Part shown: positions 12,601-22,636 of the stretch, one piece after another
Layout: each line of letters opens with the position of its first letter
Numbering within the stretch: the stretch's first letter is position 1
NCBI GenBank assembly: GCA_001969505.1
Contig: LSSK01001323.1
Span: 1 to 60,011 of the forward strand
Origin: Zancudomyces culisetae
Taxonomy: Eukaryota; Kickxellomycota; Harpellomycetes; Harpellales; Legeriomycetaceae
Length of the DNA: 60,011 nt
Reading direction: 5' to 3'
Translations under genes and position numbers: made by a program
Notes under the pieces: model-generated
Told to the model about the DNA's origin: nothing
What the model saw: the letters and a program-made list of their open reading frames with translations, nothing else
The model's database searches: none

Positions 12601-12668
12601 CAAAGTCTGATTCTAAACTACCTATGCTTGCTAGTTATGAGGACTATGCTGCTCTCATCGACTCTTAA
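9630..12668 (+). CDS. MAK21: Noc1/Mak21 (CEBPZ) 60S ribosome biogenesis factor
   Basis: This is a 1012-residue nucleolar protein of the CBF/Mak21 family. Noc1 pairs with Noc2 on early pre-60S particles and supports their maturation and export. The N-terminus (1-200) is Lys-rich and low in complexity. An Armadillo-like helical region spans about 230-480. The CBF domain core lies at about 565-670 ('QTMMFLYQLTIVNG' to 'FVCGLLYLISQVS'). The family signature 'YDPSKRDPRYSNA' and the 'HPTVKTYARQLL' segment follow. The last 200 residues are an extreme Asp-rich tail (about 810-970) ending in a basic Lys/Arg patch that could serve as a nuclear signal. The gene is intronless and starts at an ATG just downstream of an AT-rich leader. 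It is divergent from the uS10m gene, and A10T7-8 elements upstream suggest co-regulation with other ribosome-biogenesis genes. Confidence 0.95.
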   Translation: MPAKTERARQQKNTHKNGAKSQKTGTENGGEKEPKDLKKSIEQFVETIGLKDLEKSRVVDTSKVKLKSRKETIKDRSKNKEKEKEKENKTTDKQDSAQTTNTSAKKTGDKLQNTNVANKQEGLGPKDMSIDEKLKAKPETNKPKKILFDDDGRASKVISEKQHAKRNIDLKAAKDKLLVEPGKKWYEIQNKSNADSGDTKLSEEAVERLLEKAQWLLDEESEKYRKQREKGKKNADDMEFVSSILKSGTLTDKLSALTLLVQESPIHNMDKLNQLMAMARKKHRREAIIALSSLKDLMITDILPNRRLKYFVDREITSENVPDRQLVLWIFEDKMKKVYFEMVKIMEEMLYDNLEYTKQSMLVSISELLENKPEQEQNLLRLLVTKLGDKDRKVASKASFLLLRLLNKHPLMKTIVIKCIQEMILSKRKPSLEKAQYYCMVTLNQIVISKGDSKAANELIRVYLDFFHTLVYNNAEFGTGDQQAGGDNQEKANSKPKTSNKKAYIGRNAHIKSKEEANKKNELENRSLENKMVAAILTGLNRALPFSDLEEQKWENYIQTLYRASHSSNFNVVIQTMMFLYQLTIVNGISSKDRFYSSLYSTLLDYRIESSSKKALYLNLLLKAMQADSDIDRLAAFVKRIFQIILYQSTPFVCGLLYLISQVSMKTPEILTLWKTDSSKNFTTYDPSKRDPRYSNAKSASYHETLLTLHNYHPTVKTYARQLLAGEPISSSVNLHIHSLSHFLDRFVYRKPKDSIKLRGISAMQPSRNDSEIVWDRNAANILVNTNRYPQPDLSFMDRFNSLKSSKSSTSKDDDDLDYANDSDENDAWLDSIQPDLDDSDADVDLDDDLDDELDDDLDADFGSDDNIEHGSGDDNDGLDDDDDDSVVGLGDDQDFDALLSSTKNSLKPDNDDLSSQGSSGSMDDDEDELDDDDDELDDDELGEDELGEDQDDDDELHGDDDDDDMGLLFESKKRPSPSTKGTSSNKKRKTKSDSKLPMLASYEDYAALIDS
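12064..12527 (+). repeat. GAT/GAC-rich degenerate repeat coding the NOC1 acidic tail
   Basis: The 3' part of NOC1 is built from degenerate GATGAT/GATGAC and 'CTTGATGACGATGA' or 'CTTGGTGAGGATGA' units. It encodes Asp-Asp-Asp-Glu-Leu-like repeats. Such tracts are prone to length change between strains. The opposite strand reads as a His-rich open frame, which is only a shadow. Confidence 0.8.
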
Positions 12669-13381
12669 CTTTACACACCTCGTTTCTCAATTTTATTTTC
12701 ATTTTAATACTTATATTCATATTTATATTTATACCTTTGGCTTGGTTTGTTTCTACCTTTAAACTACATTATATATTTTTAAAACTAATTAATGATTCTC
12801 ATTTTCGAGGACCTATCTTTGACTATACTTAAGTTTCCTGGAAAAAAAATAAAGCACAGGCATAATAGACACATTAACATTATATACAATTTTCATTTTG
12901 CATCTTAACCCCTTCCCCCTCCCCTTACACTCGGTTGTACAATACTAATGATTAAACCCAACCGTTGCGCCCCAATATGATTACCCAACTATATATTATC
13001 GGAGGGGTTTTTTTTATATACATGATGCTTGGTTATGAATGATATGCTACAACAGAATCAAACAAAGTGTGCAAAAGAAAAAACAAAGGACAATGCATTA
13101 TGGTTATAATGTGGTTACATAAGCTTTTTAGCATCGTGTGTTGCTCGAATGGTGTGTTGAATTGATAACAATGGCGTTTTATTTTTTTGTTCCTTGTCTG
13201 TTCTTTCGGAAACAAAATAACTTCAATTCACTTTTTTTTTTCGTAACCCAAAAAAAGGTAGTAAAAATGAACGATAATATCATAAGGGTTATTTTTATGT
13301 ACTTGGCAGTCATTAAGAGATGTATTAAATGGTGTGTGCGTGTGTGTGTTGTTTACAAGCAGAGTATTTCCATACTTAACT

Positions 13382-13396
13382 CCCCCCCCCCCCCCC
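13382..13396. repeat. Poly-C run of 15
   Basis: Fifteen consecutive C lie in an AT-rich spacer. It is one of seven such tracts of 9 or more C or G in the window, all in intergenic DNA. Confidence 0.95.
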
Positions 13397-13753
13397 ACCT
13401 CGCGAAAATTGTTTTGGATTTTTATTTTTATCTCTATTCCCCCGTAAAAACAAATGGTTAAAAGCTTTTAAAAAGCGATAATATCTGGTTGATAAAAGCA
13501 GTGGATGTAACAAAACAATGCAACATTCTAGGTTCAAAAAAATAAAACTTATAAGCCCATATAATGTGCTTAAAATAGCCCGTAGAGTATGAGACATTAA
13601 TACATTAATATATCCATGCACATATACCGCATTTGTGATTTTCAGAAATGCTATTTTCTGGATCGCTGATGACAAAAACCATACCTCTAAAACAAACTAT
13701 AGTCCAAGGTTTAGAGTTTCATTTGGCGATGAAAAACGGCATTACCATGCAGC

Positions 13754-13764
13754 GGGGGGGGGGG
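13754..13764. repeat. Poly-G run of 11
   Basis: Eleven consecutive G lie about 210 bp upstream of the quinone reductase start. The run is in intergenic DNA and likely length-variable. Confidence 0.95.
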
Positions 13765-13837
13765 TTTCTTTTAGCATGTTATATACTAATACAACCAGTT
13801 ATACCCAAAAAGAAAAGAAGAAAAGATAGGTGATACA

Positions 13838-13846
13838 TATAAATAG
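13838..13846 (+). promoter_or_regulatory. TATA box of the quinone reductase gene
   Basis: TATAAATAG lies about 130 bp before the ATG at 13977 and is followed by a C/T-rich leader. The match to the TATA consensus is good. TATA-type promoters fit stress-inducible flavodoxin-like quinone reductases, but induction is inferred. Confidence 0.55.
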
Positions 13847-13976
13847 GCGCATCCCAGACCCCTCTCCCTTCCACAATCATTCGAATTACTACTTACTCGT
13901 GTAGTTCATTTTTTTTTTTCTTTTACAACATAGCTTTTTATACTTTGGAAAAAAAAAACACCCTTAAAAATTGAAG

Positions 13977-14585
13977 ATGCGTCGCCCAGTTGTACACGTA
14001 GTATACTATTCAATGTACGGACATATCAAGTCCTTAGCTCAAAGGGCTGTTAAGGGATTAGAAAGTACCGGAAAAGTCGAGGTAAAGCTATACCAGTTCC
14101 GCGAAACACTGCCTAGTGACATCTTGGAAAAACTTCATGCTCCACCAAAGGACGAGTCCGTTCCAGTATACACTCCTGATGAAATGGCAAAGGCTGATGC
14201 GTATATGTTCGGTATTCCCTCAAGATTTGGCACACTTCCAGCTCAAGTAAAGACGTTTATTGATTCTTTGGGACAACTGTGGCTCAGTGGCGCATTGGTG
14301 GGCAAGATGAGCACCGTATTTTTTAGCTCTGGATCTCAGGGAGGTGGTATGGAAACAGTACCACTGTCATACATAATCAACGCATCCCACCTCGGTATGA
14401 TTTATGTTCCATTAGGTCCAAATAAAGCAAACTCCAATATGGGACAGATTGTTGGTGGCTCAGCATATGGTGCTGGTACATTCGCAGGCCTAGATGGTTC
14501 AAGAACTCCAACCGAGTCTGAGTTGGAAACAGCTTATAAGCAAGCCGAATATTTTGCCAACACTGTAGCAAAATTTTCTTCTTAA
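13977..14585 (+). CDS. Flavodoxin-like NAD(P)H:quinone oxidoreductase (WrbA/Pst2 family)
   Basis: This is a 202-residue FMN-binding protein of the WrbA/Pst2/Ycp4 family. It reduces quinones by two electrons and so limits redox cycling; fungal members are often found at eisosomes. The start 'VVHVVYYSMYGHIKSLA' is the flavodoxin FMN phosphate-binding loop. 'FGIPSRFGTLPAQVKTFID' and 'FFSSGSQGGGMETVPLS' are the other two flavin loops typical of WrbA. The length matches the family (about 200). I use the ATG at 13977; the frame is open slightly further upstream but has no ATG there. The gene is intronless, has a TATA box, and is convergent with the NASP gene across a 460 bp spacer. Which quinone it uses cannot be read from sequence. 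Confidence 0.93.
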   Translation: MRRPVVHVVYYSMYGHIKSLAQRAVKGLESTGKVEVKLYQFRETLPSDILEKLHAPPKDESVPVYTPDEMAKADAYMFGIPSRFGTLPAQVKTFIDSLGQLWLSGALVGKMSTVFFSSGSQGGGMETVPLSYIINASHLGMIYVPLGPNKANSNMGQIVGGSAYGAGTFAGLDGSRTPTESELETAYKQAEYFANTVAKFSS

Positions 14586-15047
14586 ATTGATTCGGCTTGG
14601 ACTTATACATTTTAACCACTTTTGTTTTTTTTAATCATCTAGTGGTTTTTTCCGTAAAATAAAACACACTCAAACATATATATCTATATCAACAACAATA
14701 TTAAAATCGATTGTAAACCTACTTATGCAATAGTTGAGACCAGTAAAAATCTTCACGCTTGAATAATGTGGATGAGTACATTTTTGCGTAAAATATAAGA
14801 TCTTTGTTCTCATACTTGTATCTTTGTGTATACTTTTTATCAAAATTAGTTGTACATAAACAAAAACAAAAACAATAACTGCTAATAACCAAAACAAGTA
14901 AATATAACAAAATCCAAGAGTAAAAATTAAAAGCTGCCTAAATCAGATACAGCTTGCAAAAAAATAATATATAGCCACCATCTCTCCCTTTCTGTCTCTT
15001 TCTCCCCTCCCCCTTCTCGAAGGATAATCGGAAATAAAAGTAATTGG
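14586..15047. other. Convergent 3' spacer
   Basis: This 460 bp spacer holds the 3' ends of the quinone reductase and NASP transcripts. It is AT-rich with poly-T and poly-A stretches. No gene is seen. Confidence 0.6.
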
Positions 15048-16730
15048 TTATTCGTAAATATCTTCAACTCTTGGTCGTTTGGTTTGATTCTCCTGATGTG
15101 AGGATTTATCTGTGGCATTATTGTGCGTTTGCTCATCTTCGGCTTCGATTTTCCTTTTAGAATCACTACTTCTCTCACCATCAGACACACCTGTAGGCTT
15201 TAGGTTACCATTTACTGCTGCTGTGGATGGAATACTTGAAGAAGAGGCCACAACACCAGTCTTATTGCTTTTCTTGGAACGCACCAAACTGGTCAGATCG
15301 TTGATGTTTTCTGTGTTCACAGTTTCGCTAATAAACTTTACTGTGGAATCGTGCAGCTCCTTTTGCAGGTCAGAAAGAGGACCCTGTTTTGAGTCTTTAG
15401 TTTCTTGGGCAAGTTCTTGAGATAAATCATTGGCTTTCTCTTCAATCTCAGCCAGCAGGGGCTTTACAGAATCCAGTTCCGGATCGTTTTTCTGCTCTAG
15501 GTTGGCTATTCTGAGCTTCAAAATATCTTTGACCTTTTCAAGTTGTTTGAGTGCATCCGATTTTTGTTGATTATACTCCAAAGAGAGCGCTAGATTGAAT
15601 GACACTTCTGCAAGTTGTCTGTCATCCGGACTCAAGTGCTTCTCTTTAACAGCTAACGACGTCTTGAAATCCTGAGCTGCCTGCGAAAAGTTACCTGATT
15701 CCATAGAAACCTCACCCAATAAGAGTAATGTCTCTGCCATCTTGAGTTGTCCCTTAGGCGTTTCGTCCTTTGATTGGATCACCCTAGCTAGATCTAGGAC
15801 TTGCCAGGCTGTCTGGAAATCCAAACTTTCATCCTCTCCTTCTCCTTCCTCTTCCTCTTCCCCTTCCTCTTCCCTTTCTCCCTCCTCGCCACTTTCCTCT
15901 TCTTTTTCACCCTCCGACTCTTTCAGTGCTCTCGCATCGCCGTTGTTTAAAAGGGTTTCGTTATAGGCCTTTGTAAAAGCTGCCCCTGAGCTGGAGGATG
16001 TTGTAGCTACATGTTGGTCCTGACCGCTTGCTGCGCTTTTGGAGGAAGAGCCTACTTTGAATACAAAACTGTTGAATTCTTCAAATTCGCTCAGCTCCTT
16101 TTTTCCTTGCTCATCTTCGGTACCACTCTGTTCAAGACTTTGAAAGTCGGGTTCTGCGTTAAAATGAAGATTTGGATTGCTGATAGCCTCGCTATTTTCC
16201 TCTATTTTTAGGTAGAAATTTGATTGTAACGTGCAAATTCTTGAGAAGTTTATTCTTATATAACTCTACCTTTTCCATCATTTTCGCCTGACAGAGCCTG
16301 TTGGGCCATGATTTCATTCTGTGCTATCGCATTTTGCAACAACGCCCTTCCATATAAAATCAGTGAGTCGGCATATCTTTGCGAGTCAGAACCAAACGAT
16401 TGTTCCCTATATCCAACATTTCAACCACTGTTTAATGAATCGCTCGTTTGTATTTTATTTTGCACATTACTGTGGGTTCTTTTAGCTTTAAAAAGTAAAT
16501 AATAAATTGGTGCCTACTTACGTCAGTTCGGAAAGATGACTGAAATGATCTATTGCCAATTCATATTGTTTTAGAGCAAATGCCCTTGTCCCTAGTTCGA
16601 TATCCTTCTGGATTACTGGTAATATCGCTTTCTGATCTTCTGTTAGCTCGCCAATGCTTGTGGGTATTTCATCTTTAGCCCTTTGTTTGCCTGGATCAAC
16701 GTTCAAGATTTCGGGTTTTGATTCCTGCAT
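15048..16730 (-). CDS. NASP/Hif1/Sim3-type histone H3-H4 chaperone (SHNi-TPR)
   Basis: Three exons on the minus strand, 16522-16730, 16270-16376 and 15048-16201, give 489 residues. The N-terminal TPR ('GTRAFALKQYELAIDHFSH') begins in exon 1. Exon 2 continues as 'YADSLILYGRALLQNAIA', the second helix pair. A Glu-rich insertion at about 198-229 interrupts the TPR array; in this family it touches histones. The SHNi-TPR motif follows ('FQTAWQVLDLARVI', about 233-247), then two more TPRs ('AETLLLLGEVSMESGNFSQA', 'AEVSFNLALSLEYNQQKSDA') and a coiled stretch. The C-terminus has KRK and KRPR nuclear-signal-like clusters. The protein would keep soluble H3-H4 and help deliver it to chromatin, including CENP-A in some fungi (Sim3). 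The start ATG at 16730 is followed by a short acidic leader. I am confident in the family; a Hif1- versus Sim3-like role is open. Confidence 0.92.
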
Positions 16731-17382
16731 TTTGTTGCTATTTTTCTCTTAATGATACACTATGTTTTGGCAAAGTTTTATTTTGTAATCATAACAAATG
16801 TTTTAAGGACGTTAATGATTTCGTGTTTTTAATACTATAACTTTTTTTTTTGCAATGAAAAAATTAAATAATGTACAAACACAACAATATTAATGCCGAA
16901 TCATGCAGAACTAATCCAAAAACAAAATAAAAACAAGCAATTAGCGCATACCCCTATTGATTTATTTACTTTTATTTGCCCAACCATTCCAGCCGGAAAT
17001 GAATCCGGTAATTAATGGTAGAGTAAACTTTGATATTACTTGAGAGAAATACCAATTGTTTTTATGGCACCTTCGCCCCCTGTCGACATTCTTGTTTTCA
17101 GTGGTTCTTAGCTGAGTTGGTGCTTTCCTCAGCAACCATTTATTTTCCATGTATAATCTGGGCCTAATAATGTGAGTTTATTTCACATTTTCCAATTTGG
17201 CATTTCGCTGATCCAAACCCATATATTTCATGATGAGAATAAATAAAAAGGAGGCAAAAAAATCGCTATATTAATTAATCTGTTGTTTTTCATATCAGGG
17301 TTTTCCAAATATCCTTTTCTTCTTTTGCCAAGAGTAAATAATAAATTTAAAAAAACAAAAAGAAAGTACGAAAAAAAACAAA
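16731..17382. other. Divergent spacer between NASP and TMEM14 genes
   Basis: This 650 bp AT-rich stretch carries the promoters of both neighbours. It includes one 62-codon minus-strand frame at 16962-17150 that is listed separately as doubtful. Confidence 0.5.
16962..17150 (-). CDS. Doubtful small ORF with a C-terminal hydrophobic segment
   Basis: This is an ATG-initiated frame of 62 codons. The N-terminal half is basic and hydrophilic (KWLLRKAPTQLR). The C-terminal half has a plausible membrane segment ('VISKFTLPLITGFISGW') and ends in a basic KSK. That layout resembles small tail-anchored mitochondrial proteins, but I recognise no family. Frames of this length arise by chance in AT-rich DNA, and its location inside a divergent promoter is against it. 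Confidence 0.22.
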   Translation of the reverse strand: MENKWLLRKAPTQLRTTENKNVDRGRRCHKNNWYFSQVISKFTLPLITGFISGWNGWANKSK

Positions 17383-17724
17383 ATGGCTGAACACATAGCT
17401 ATGTCAATGTCGGGTATCCTATTTACAGGAGGACTTGTAGGATATGTAAAGGGTAAATCAGTAGCATCATTGATAGCAGGTTCGATCTTTGGAGCAGTGT
17501 ACGGCCTATCTGCAATGGAAATTAAAAAAGCGAACGTCAGAGGATTTGATTTGGCTTTAGGTACTTCAATTGTTCTACTCTCTGCAATGACTCCCAAACT
17601 GTTGAAGAAACCAGAGGCAAATAGCACCAAGAGAAAATATGTCCCAGCTACACTCTGCACCTTGGCGTTGGTCACTTCTGGCTATTATGCAAAGAAATCA
17701 TATGAATTTAGATATGGTGTTTAG
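17383..17724 (+). CDS. TMEM14 family small membrane protein
   Basis: This is a 113-residue protein of the TMEM14/UPF0136 family (yeast Tmh11/YJR085C; human TMEM14C aids protoporphyrinogen import into mitochondria). It has three to four Gly/Ala-rich hydrophobic segments. The first includes the family motif 'GILFTGGLVGYVKGKSVASL'. The second is 'IAGSIFGAVYGLSA', the third 'LALGTSIVLLSAM' and the last 'ATLCTLALVTSGYYAKK'. The length is typical for the family (about 105-115). It is an intronless gene with an A-rich leader before the ATG. The inner mitochondrial membrane is the expected site. A role in haem or lipid transport is known only for animal members and is not shown here. Confidence 0.92.
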   Translation: MAEHIAMSMSGILFTGGLVGYVKGKSVASLIAGSIFGAVYGLSAMEIKKANVRGFDLALGTSIVLLSAMTPKLLKKPEANSTKRKYVPATLCTLALVTSGYYAKKSYEFRYGV

Positions 17725-18718
17725 ATTTCTGCTTTTCTCACAAAAGAAAAATTCTCTGTTTAATTTATCTCTTTTACAACTCATGAAAAGAGTAATAAAA
17801 TAAAAAGTCAAGAAAAAAGAGGATTAGCAAATTTCCGTATTGTTTATGGCAGCATTTTGATATTATAGATATAAAGCTGACGTTTGGTGGACATTGGTAT
17901 CATGTTTATTTAATCAAGGTTAATCTAGCACACTCACGCCATATATGCTATTCCTATAAAATCGAACACGTGGATAGTTGATCGACCATGCAACAGTGTA
18001 TTGCGATTTCAGACAATACAGGTGACGTGTAGATGCGTTTTGTTTTCATCATCCTTCGTGTGTATTTAATAACAGCCATTGATGACTAGGATGGTGTATC
18101 AAGTATTACTCATCGTTCGATTTGAGTTGGTTTTTCTGAAATTTGATTTTATCTATCCCCATTTCCTACTATTTCCTTTTGTAAATTGTGATATACTAAT
18201 GTAAATATTTAGAGCTAGGACTAAAAAAAGAAACGACTATACCAACAAGAGTATTATGTAAACTGTGCATTCCGGTACTACTTTTTGTTGACATACGAGC
18301 CAATATATTCCTATAATGATAGAAAAACAGATGTATTTCTTCAAACACACCGGTTTTTGTACCAAACGAACGCATATAAATATGACATTATACAGCTTAT
18401 TATTCTTACACTGGCTACTGATGATACACATGAAGATGAAAAATGTAGTAGGAGTATGAAAAACAAAAGTGAGGAGCAGTGTATAGGTGGTGGGGTGAAA
18501 GATTTATCATTGTTCTGTTCCAAAAAGATGTAGGGTAAGGGGGGAAACAGATAACACCCCACTTTCATCTAATGTACAATTCAAGTGACAAACAAAATGT
18601 GCACCTTAAATGCATACCTGTGGTTCAATTTTTCTAAATGATAACCATCGTCCTAAACATGACACCAACGCTTGAGCTGTTCAAGGGATATACTCGATGT
18701 CTATATTTTTTTAAGTAG
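17725..18718. other. Convergent 3' spacer, 1.0 kb
   Basis: This lies between the TMEM14 gene and the GGQ protein gene, which point at each other. The frames at 18285-18568 lack any domain and overlap on both strands. No gene is supported. Confidence 0.5.
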
Positions 18719-19471
18719 CTATATTCCGTCGTGATGTGAGGTTTCCTCGGTACTTTTTCCAGCTAGTTCCGCCAAAAGACGATATTTCTTTTGTTTTTTT
18801 TGTTGTTGCTTTTTCTTTTTCTTGACATGTTTTTCAATTTTTTTGCTTTTTTTCGAGTTTTGTTTATTAACTAGGCCATCAAGTTTTTCGATAAGCAGTT
18901 TGCGTGCAAACTGCCTGTTTTTATCCAGAGATCTGGTTTTGTGTGATTGTACAACAACACCTGTTGGAATATGCAACAGATTCACACAGTTGTTCGTTTT
19001 GTTCACCTTTTGACCACCATTTCCTGAACCTCTGGTAAACTTTTCTTTTAATTCAGAGTCCTCAATAATTATTTTAATTCTTTGATTGTTCTCTAACTGA
19101 GATTTTGATCTGGCTATTAGGGCTTGATACCAGGAGGTATTGTATATTTTCGCTGCCAGTGTGTTGGAATTCTCTGTAGGTTCTAGTGTGTTATCCTGAA
19201 AATCCGTATCTTCATTCTCAATTACTGCTTCGGAGAGCTCTAGTAAACCGTCGTCTTTATAGACTTCACTCTGTGTGCAATTCTGATCTGTGCTTTTTTG
19301 TTCATTATTGGGGATATCATTTCGGTAGTCAGAAATTGTTCGTTTCGGACAGCGAGTTTTTAAATTCGCTTTAACTTTCGAAGGATACAAAGCATTAAAT
19401 TTATAATGTTGTTGAGCAACGAGAAGGAGCTTGGTTGAGTTAAAAAAAGAAGCTTTGAAGTGACTTAGCAT
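18719..19471 (-). CDS. Mitochondrial class I release-factor-like GGQ protein (MTRFR/Rso55-like)
   Basis: This is a 250-residue protein with a C-terminal RF-1 domain. The catalytic GGQ tripeptide falls at residues 152-154 in 'GSGNGGQKVNKTNNCVNL', followed by 'IPTGVVVQSHKTRSLDKN', the standard peptidyl-hydrolase core. The codon-recognition domains of a true RF1/RF2 are absent. The C-terminus is very Lys/Gln-rich ('KKKKKQQQKKQKK'), as in rescue factors that insert a basic tail into the empty mRNA channel of stalled ribosomes. I take the ATG at 19471; the frame is open a few codons upstream without ATG. The N-terminal 130 residues are longer than in human MTRFR (166 residues total) and include a basic start compatible with mitochondrial import, then an acidic stretch. 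Human MTRFR and yeast Rso55 are the closest types; the subtype is less certain than the GGQ domain. Confidence 0.88.
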   Translation of the reverse strand: MLSHFKASFFNSTKLLLVAQQHYKFNALYPSKVKANLKTRCPKRTISDYRNDIPNNEQKSTDQNCTQSEVYKDDGLLELSEAVIENEDTDFQDNTLEPTENSNTLAAKIYNTSWYQALIARSKSQLENNQRIKIIIEDSELKEKFTRGSGNGGQKVNKTNNCVNLLHIPTGVVVQSHKTRSLDKNRQFARKLLIEKLDGLVNKQNSKKSKKIEKHVKKKKKQQQKKQKKYRLLAELAGKSTEETSHHDGI

Positions 19472-19889
19472 ATCTTTGTTAGTATAAAAGGTCAATTTTG
19501 AATCAAAGAAATCAAAGAAATCAAAGAAATCAAAAAAAGAAAGAAAGAAAGAAAGAAAAGAAAAGAAAAGAAAAGTTGCTTATTAGCGACTAGGGTTCAC
19601 TTTAAAGTTTTTTTTCAAATCCTTCATCCCTCATCCCTGTGTTTCTGATGCCAGCTTGTAACCCACTATCAAAAAAACGAAATGGCAGAAACTCCAAACA
19701 AAGTTCAACGAAATCATACACAGCCGCCGATATACAGAATATCACTTTTTTTATAAAGCATGAGAAACAATAAAGCAAATAAAAATCAAGTCAAAAGAAA
19801 AAGTAAACGAGTGAGGAAGATTAGGCGCAAAATCTAGGTTACATATATATCAACAAGGAGAGTGGAAACCACAAACGACAAACTGGGGT
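19472..19889. other. Spacer with compound microsatellite
   Basis: This is the upstream region of the GGQ gene and downstream region of the SFP1-like gene. It contains the A/G-rich microsatellite listed separately and nothing else that I recognise. Confidence 0.6.
19501..19575. repeat. Compound purine microsatellite
   Basis: About three and a half copies of a 9-bp AATCAAAGA unit pass into (AAAG)n and then (AAAAG)n. The tract lies 30-105 bp upstream of the GGQ-protein ATG, within its probable 5' leader or promoter. Confidence 0.92.
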
Positions 19890-21474
19890 TTAGGCAACTG
19901 GTTCTACAGCCAGTCCATCACCTTGCTCATCTTCAAAATCCAAAAAGTTTTCTGTGCCCACAGCATGGGTATGGATTATATGATATTTCAGACCGTTTAG
20001 GTTTTTGTAGGTTCTCATACAACCAGGCACAAGACACTTGAATGGTTTTGCTGGTGCGTCTGGGTCATCCATACAATGCCCATGCAAACTGTGGTACTTT
20101 AATCCATTGGGGTTCTTGTAAGATTTATCACAGCCAGGAACAAGACATTTGAATGGTTTGTCTTCTTTTGGTGCGCGGTTGGCCAGTCGTTTCAGATCAA
20201 AGGAACGAGCGTTTGCTAGTGCTGAAGCAAATCCTGCAGCAACCGATGTAAGCTCTCTTGAACTCTTTGACTTTGCGAGTGTCTTTGGCGTCTCAGCATC
20301 AGCTTCCTCGCCTTCTGATTCAGTTTCAGCCTCTTGTACGTTGGTTGAAGCCAACTTAACGTCACATGTGGTTTTGTTGTCTTTGACGAGGAACAAAGGA
20401 TCAGTAGAACTAGTTAGAGCAGAAATAATATCATCGTCATACAGAGACAGGGCGGTAGAGGCGAATGTACTGCCAAAAGTACCATTGCCTGGGAATGTGC
20501 TCAAAGATCTACCAAGACCCTGATGTGTATCAAATTTAGTTTTCTTAAAAGAAGCATCCTCTGGGAAGTCATTCATCCTTCGTTTATTTCCAAGCATGAG
20601 TGGTTCGAAGATTAGAGGACCTTCGGTTGGTGAGTTTATAAGGGATGGTGCAGTAGTTGTCAGCGATGGGCTGAGTGGTGGGGTGTTTTCAGAGATGGCT
20701 GGGAAAAGAAATTCCATGCCATCTGACATTAGCTTTTCAGTAAATGTTCCCTTCTTGACAACGTTTTCTGCAGATAGTGATGATGAGAGCGTATCAAAAA
20801 ATGCTTTGAGTTTGGTGGCCTGTTTTTCTACATCGTTAGCTTCTTGTTGAGATGCGACAGCTTTAGATTTTGGTGTAAGCGCGCCATCTGTGTGCAAGAC
20901 GTCAACATTGGTTACCTTTTTATCCAAAACACAGTTTAGAAGGTCGTTACTATTGTTGACAGTGGTAGTAGGCGACAAAAAGTCGGCTGTTTCAGAAAGA
21001 GAAAATGAAATAGGCACATCAGCGCCAGACAGAAAACATGATGTCGTATCGTTCCATGATTCATTGAATAGAGATGATGTTGGTGTGTTTGTAGTGCGGT
21101 TATCTTCTTCGAACCTTACGTGGCATTCCTCGTAGTGCTGTAGAAGATCGTGCAAATCTGCCAGTGTGAGACCACAGCACGAGAAATCCTTGCAAAAGTT
21201 CTCCTCCACGTTTCTGGGGTAATAAAAATCATCTTCATATACGTTGCAATCAACAGTTGAACCCTCGGTTCCTTTGTACAGTCTATTTTTTTAAAAAACA
21301 GCAAAAAGGAAATAAGAAACTGTTTGTATGTGTAATCAGTATCAAAGCATCTTAATATTTTTTCTCGTATCTAGCAATAATCTAGTCTACAACGCCACTA
21401 TTCATCGCCACTACTCTTTTTAAACGGAAAATACATCCTTTCAGGATATAAATAACTTACTCTTGCTTGATCAT
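19890..21474 (-). CDS. SFP1: Sfp1-like C2H2 zinc-finger transcription factor
   Basis: Two exons, a 14-nt first coding exon (21461-21474) and 19890-21282, give 468 residues. The donor GTAAGT follows 'ATGATCAAGCAAGA', and the phase-2 join restores a Glu codon. The N-terminus has a C2H2-like finger ('CCGLTLADLHDLLQHYEECH', about 35-55). The middle is Ser/Thr-rich and acidic. Two C-terminal fingers at about 382-445 share 'FKCLVPGC' and the hallmark 'YKN-NGLKYH' ('KSYKNPNGLKYHSLHGH', 'RTYKNLNGLKYHIIHTH'). This paired layout is that of yeast Sfp1, which controls ribosomal-protein and ribosome-biogenesis genes downstream of TORC1; JAZF1 is the animal relative. Upstream lies a 5.1 kb gene desert. The regulator class is firm; equivalence to Sfp1 is inferred from the fingers. 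Confidence 0.82.
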
Positions 21475-22636
21475 TTTTAGTATTGGTTATGACTTTTATA
21501 TACAAGACTTTAGTTAAATATCTTCACCGGGCGTAGAGTATACCTGAATTATATACAATTCCTTGCTTATGCTTGAGAGAATAAAGAATCGTCTTTGTTA
21601 AGATGGATTGAGGTAAGGGGGGGAGGGAAAGATCAACCTATAAAACACTTGTCCTATTAAGAAGAAAATCTACCAAGAGCTGCTTTATTAGCGCGTTAGA
21701 AAATAAAATCGGTAGCGAACAACTAATCTTTTGTGATTAAAACTTTACAAAATCCAAAAGGACTATATTTTCTATACAATATATACAGAGCCTGCTAAAA
21801 GCAAATATTATACAAGTTGATCCTATCTGGTTTATTGACAAGCCTGAAGGAACAGATACGACAACAGATCTTCTAAGCTCACTGTGTTATACAAAAAATA
21901 AGAATAAAATTCGTAAAAAAACCGTTTGAACGCGGAAGCGCATTAGTTTTTATATAAATCGAGGAAACATCTTGTTCCAAATATACAGAAATATAGTTTC
22001 TTATTAGTACTTTAATTTCCCATTTATCAAATTAATAGTGTAAAAATGAACTCTGAATTTCTATTTGACTGATTTATTGGGTACTTTATAGTTAACTACA
22101 AGCATAAAAATATAAACGAATGTGATTACAAAAATTGTACATAATACTCAGTGTTTAATATCCGCGGAATTTTTGCGGTTGCAAATTCCAATAGTTGATG
22201 CTGTTTTTTTTTGAATCGTACTCTTTAGTGCAATCAAGTTGACTATCAAATTCACCAGTTCGAGTGCTGGCAGCTTGATTTTTAATTATCTACATGACTT
22301 TACGTTAATTTTATTTTAAATCATTTGATTTTGTATCACCACAAATTTTATGTATTTTTAATATTAGTAATGCATAATTTTTATTCGTTTAATTTTAATA
22401 TATTTGATAATTCAGGAATATATATTTTCTACGTCTACAAGTATTATTGCGGTATTATATTTGCCGTATACACTATTGGCCAATTGAGTTTATAAAATCG
22501 ATTTATTTTACTTGAATGTTGTAAATCAAAAACATAATATTTCTTAATTAAAAATCAATTTATTTATGTCTATTTGCTGTTAATGGAATTCAGAGCAATA
22601 ACAAATCCTGCGTGCGTTGCCTCATTATTCCTCTTA

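Larger units (their letters stand above)
12669..13976. other. Intergenic between NOC1 and the quinone reductase
   Basis: This spacer contains a C15 run (13382-13396), a G11 run (13754-13764), GT-dinucleotide stretches near 13331-13350 and, close to the next gene, a TATA box at 13838-13846. The short open frames here (60-107 codons) contain the homopolymers and show no domain, so I do not call them genes. Confidence 0.55.
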
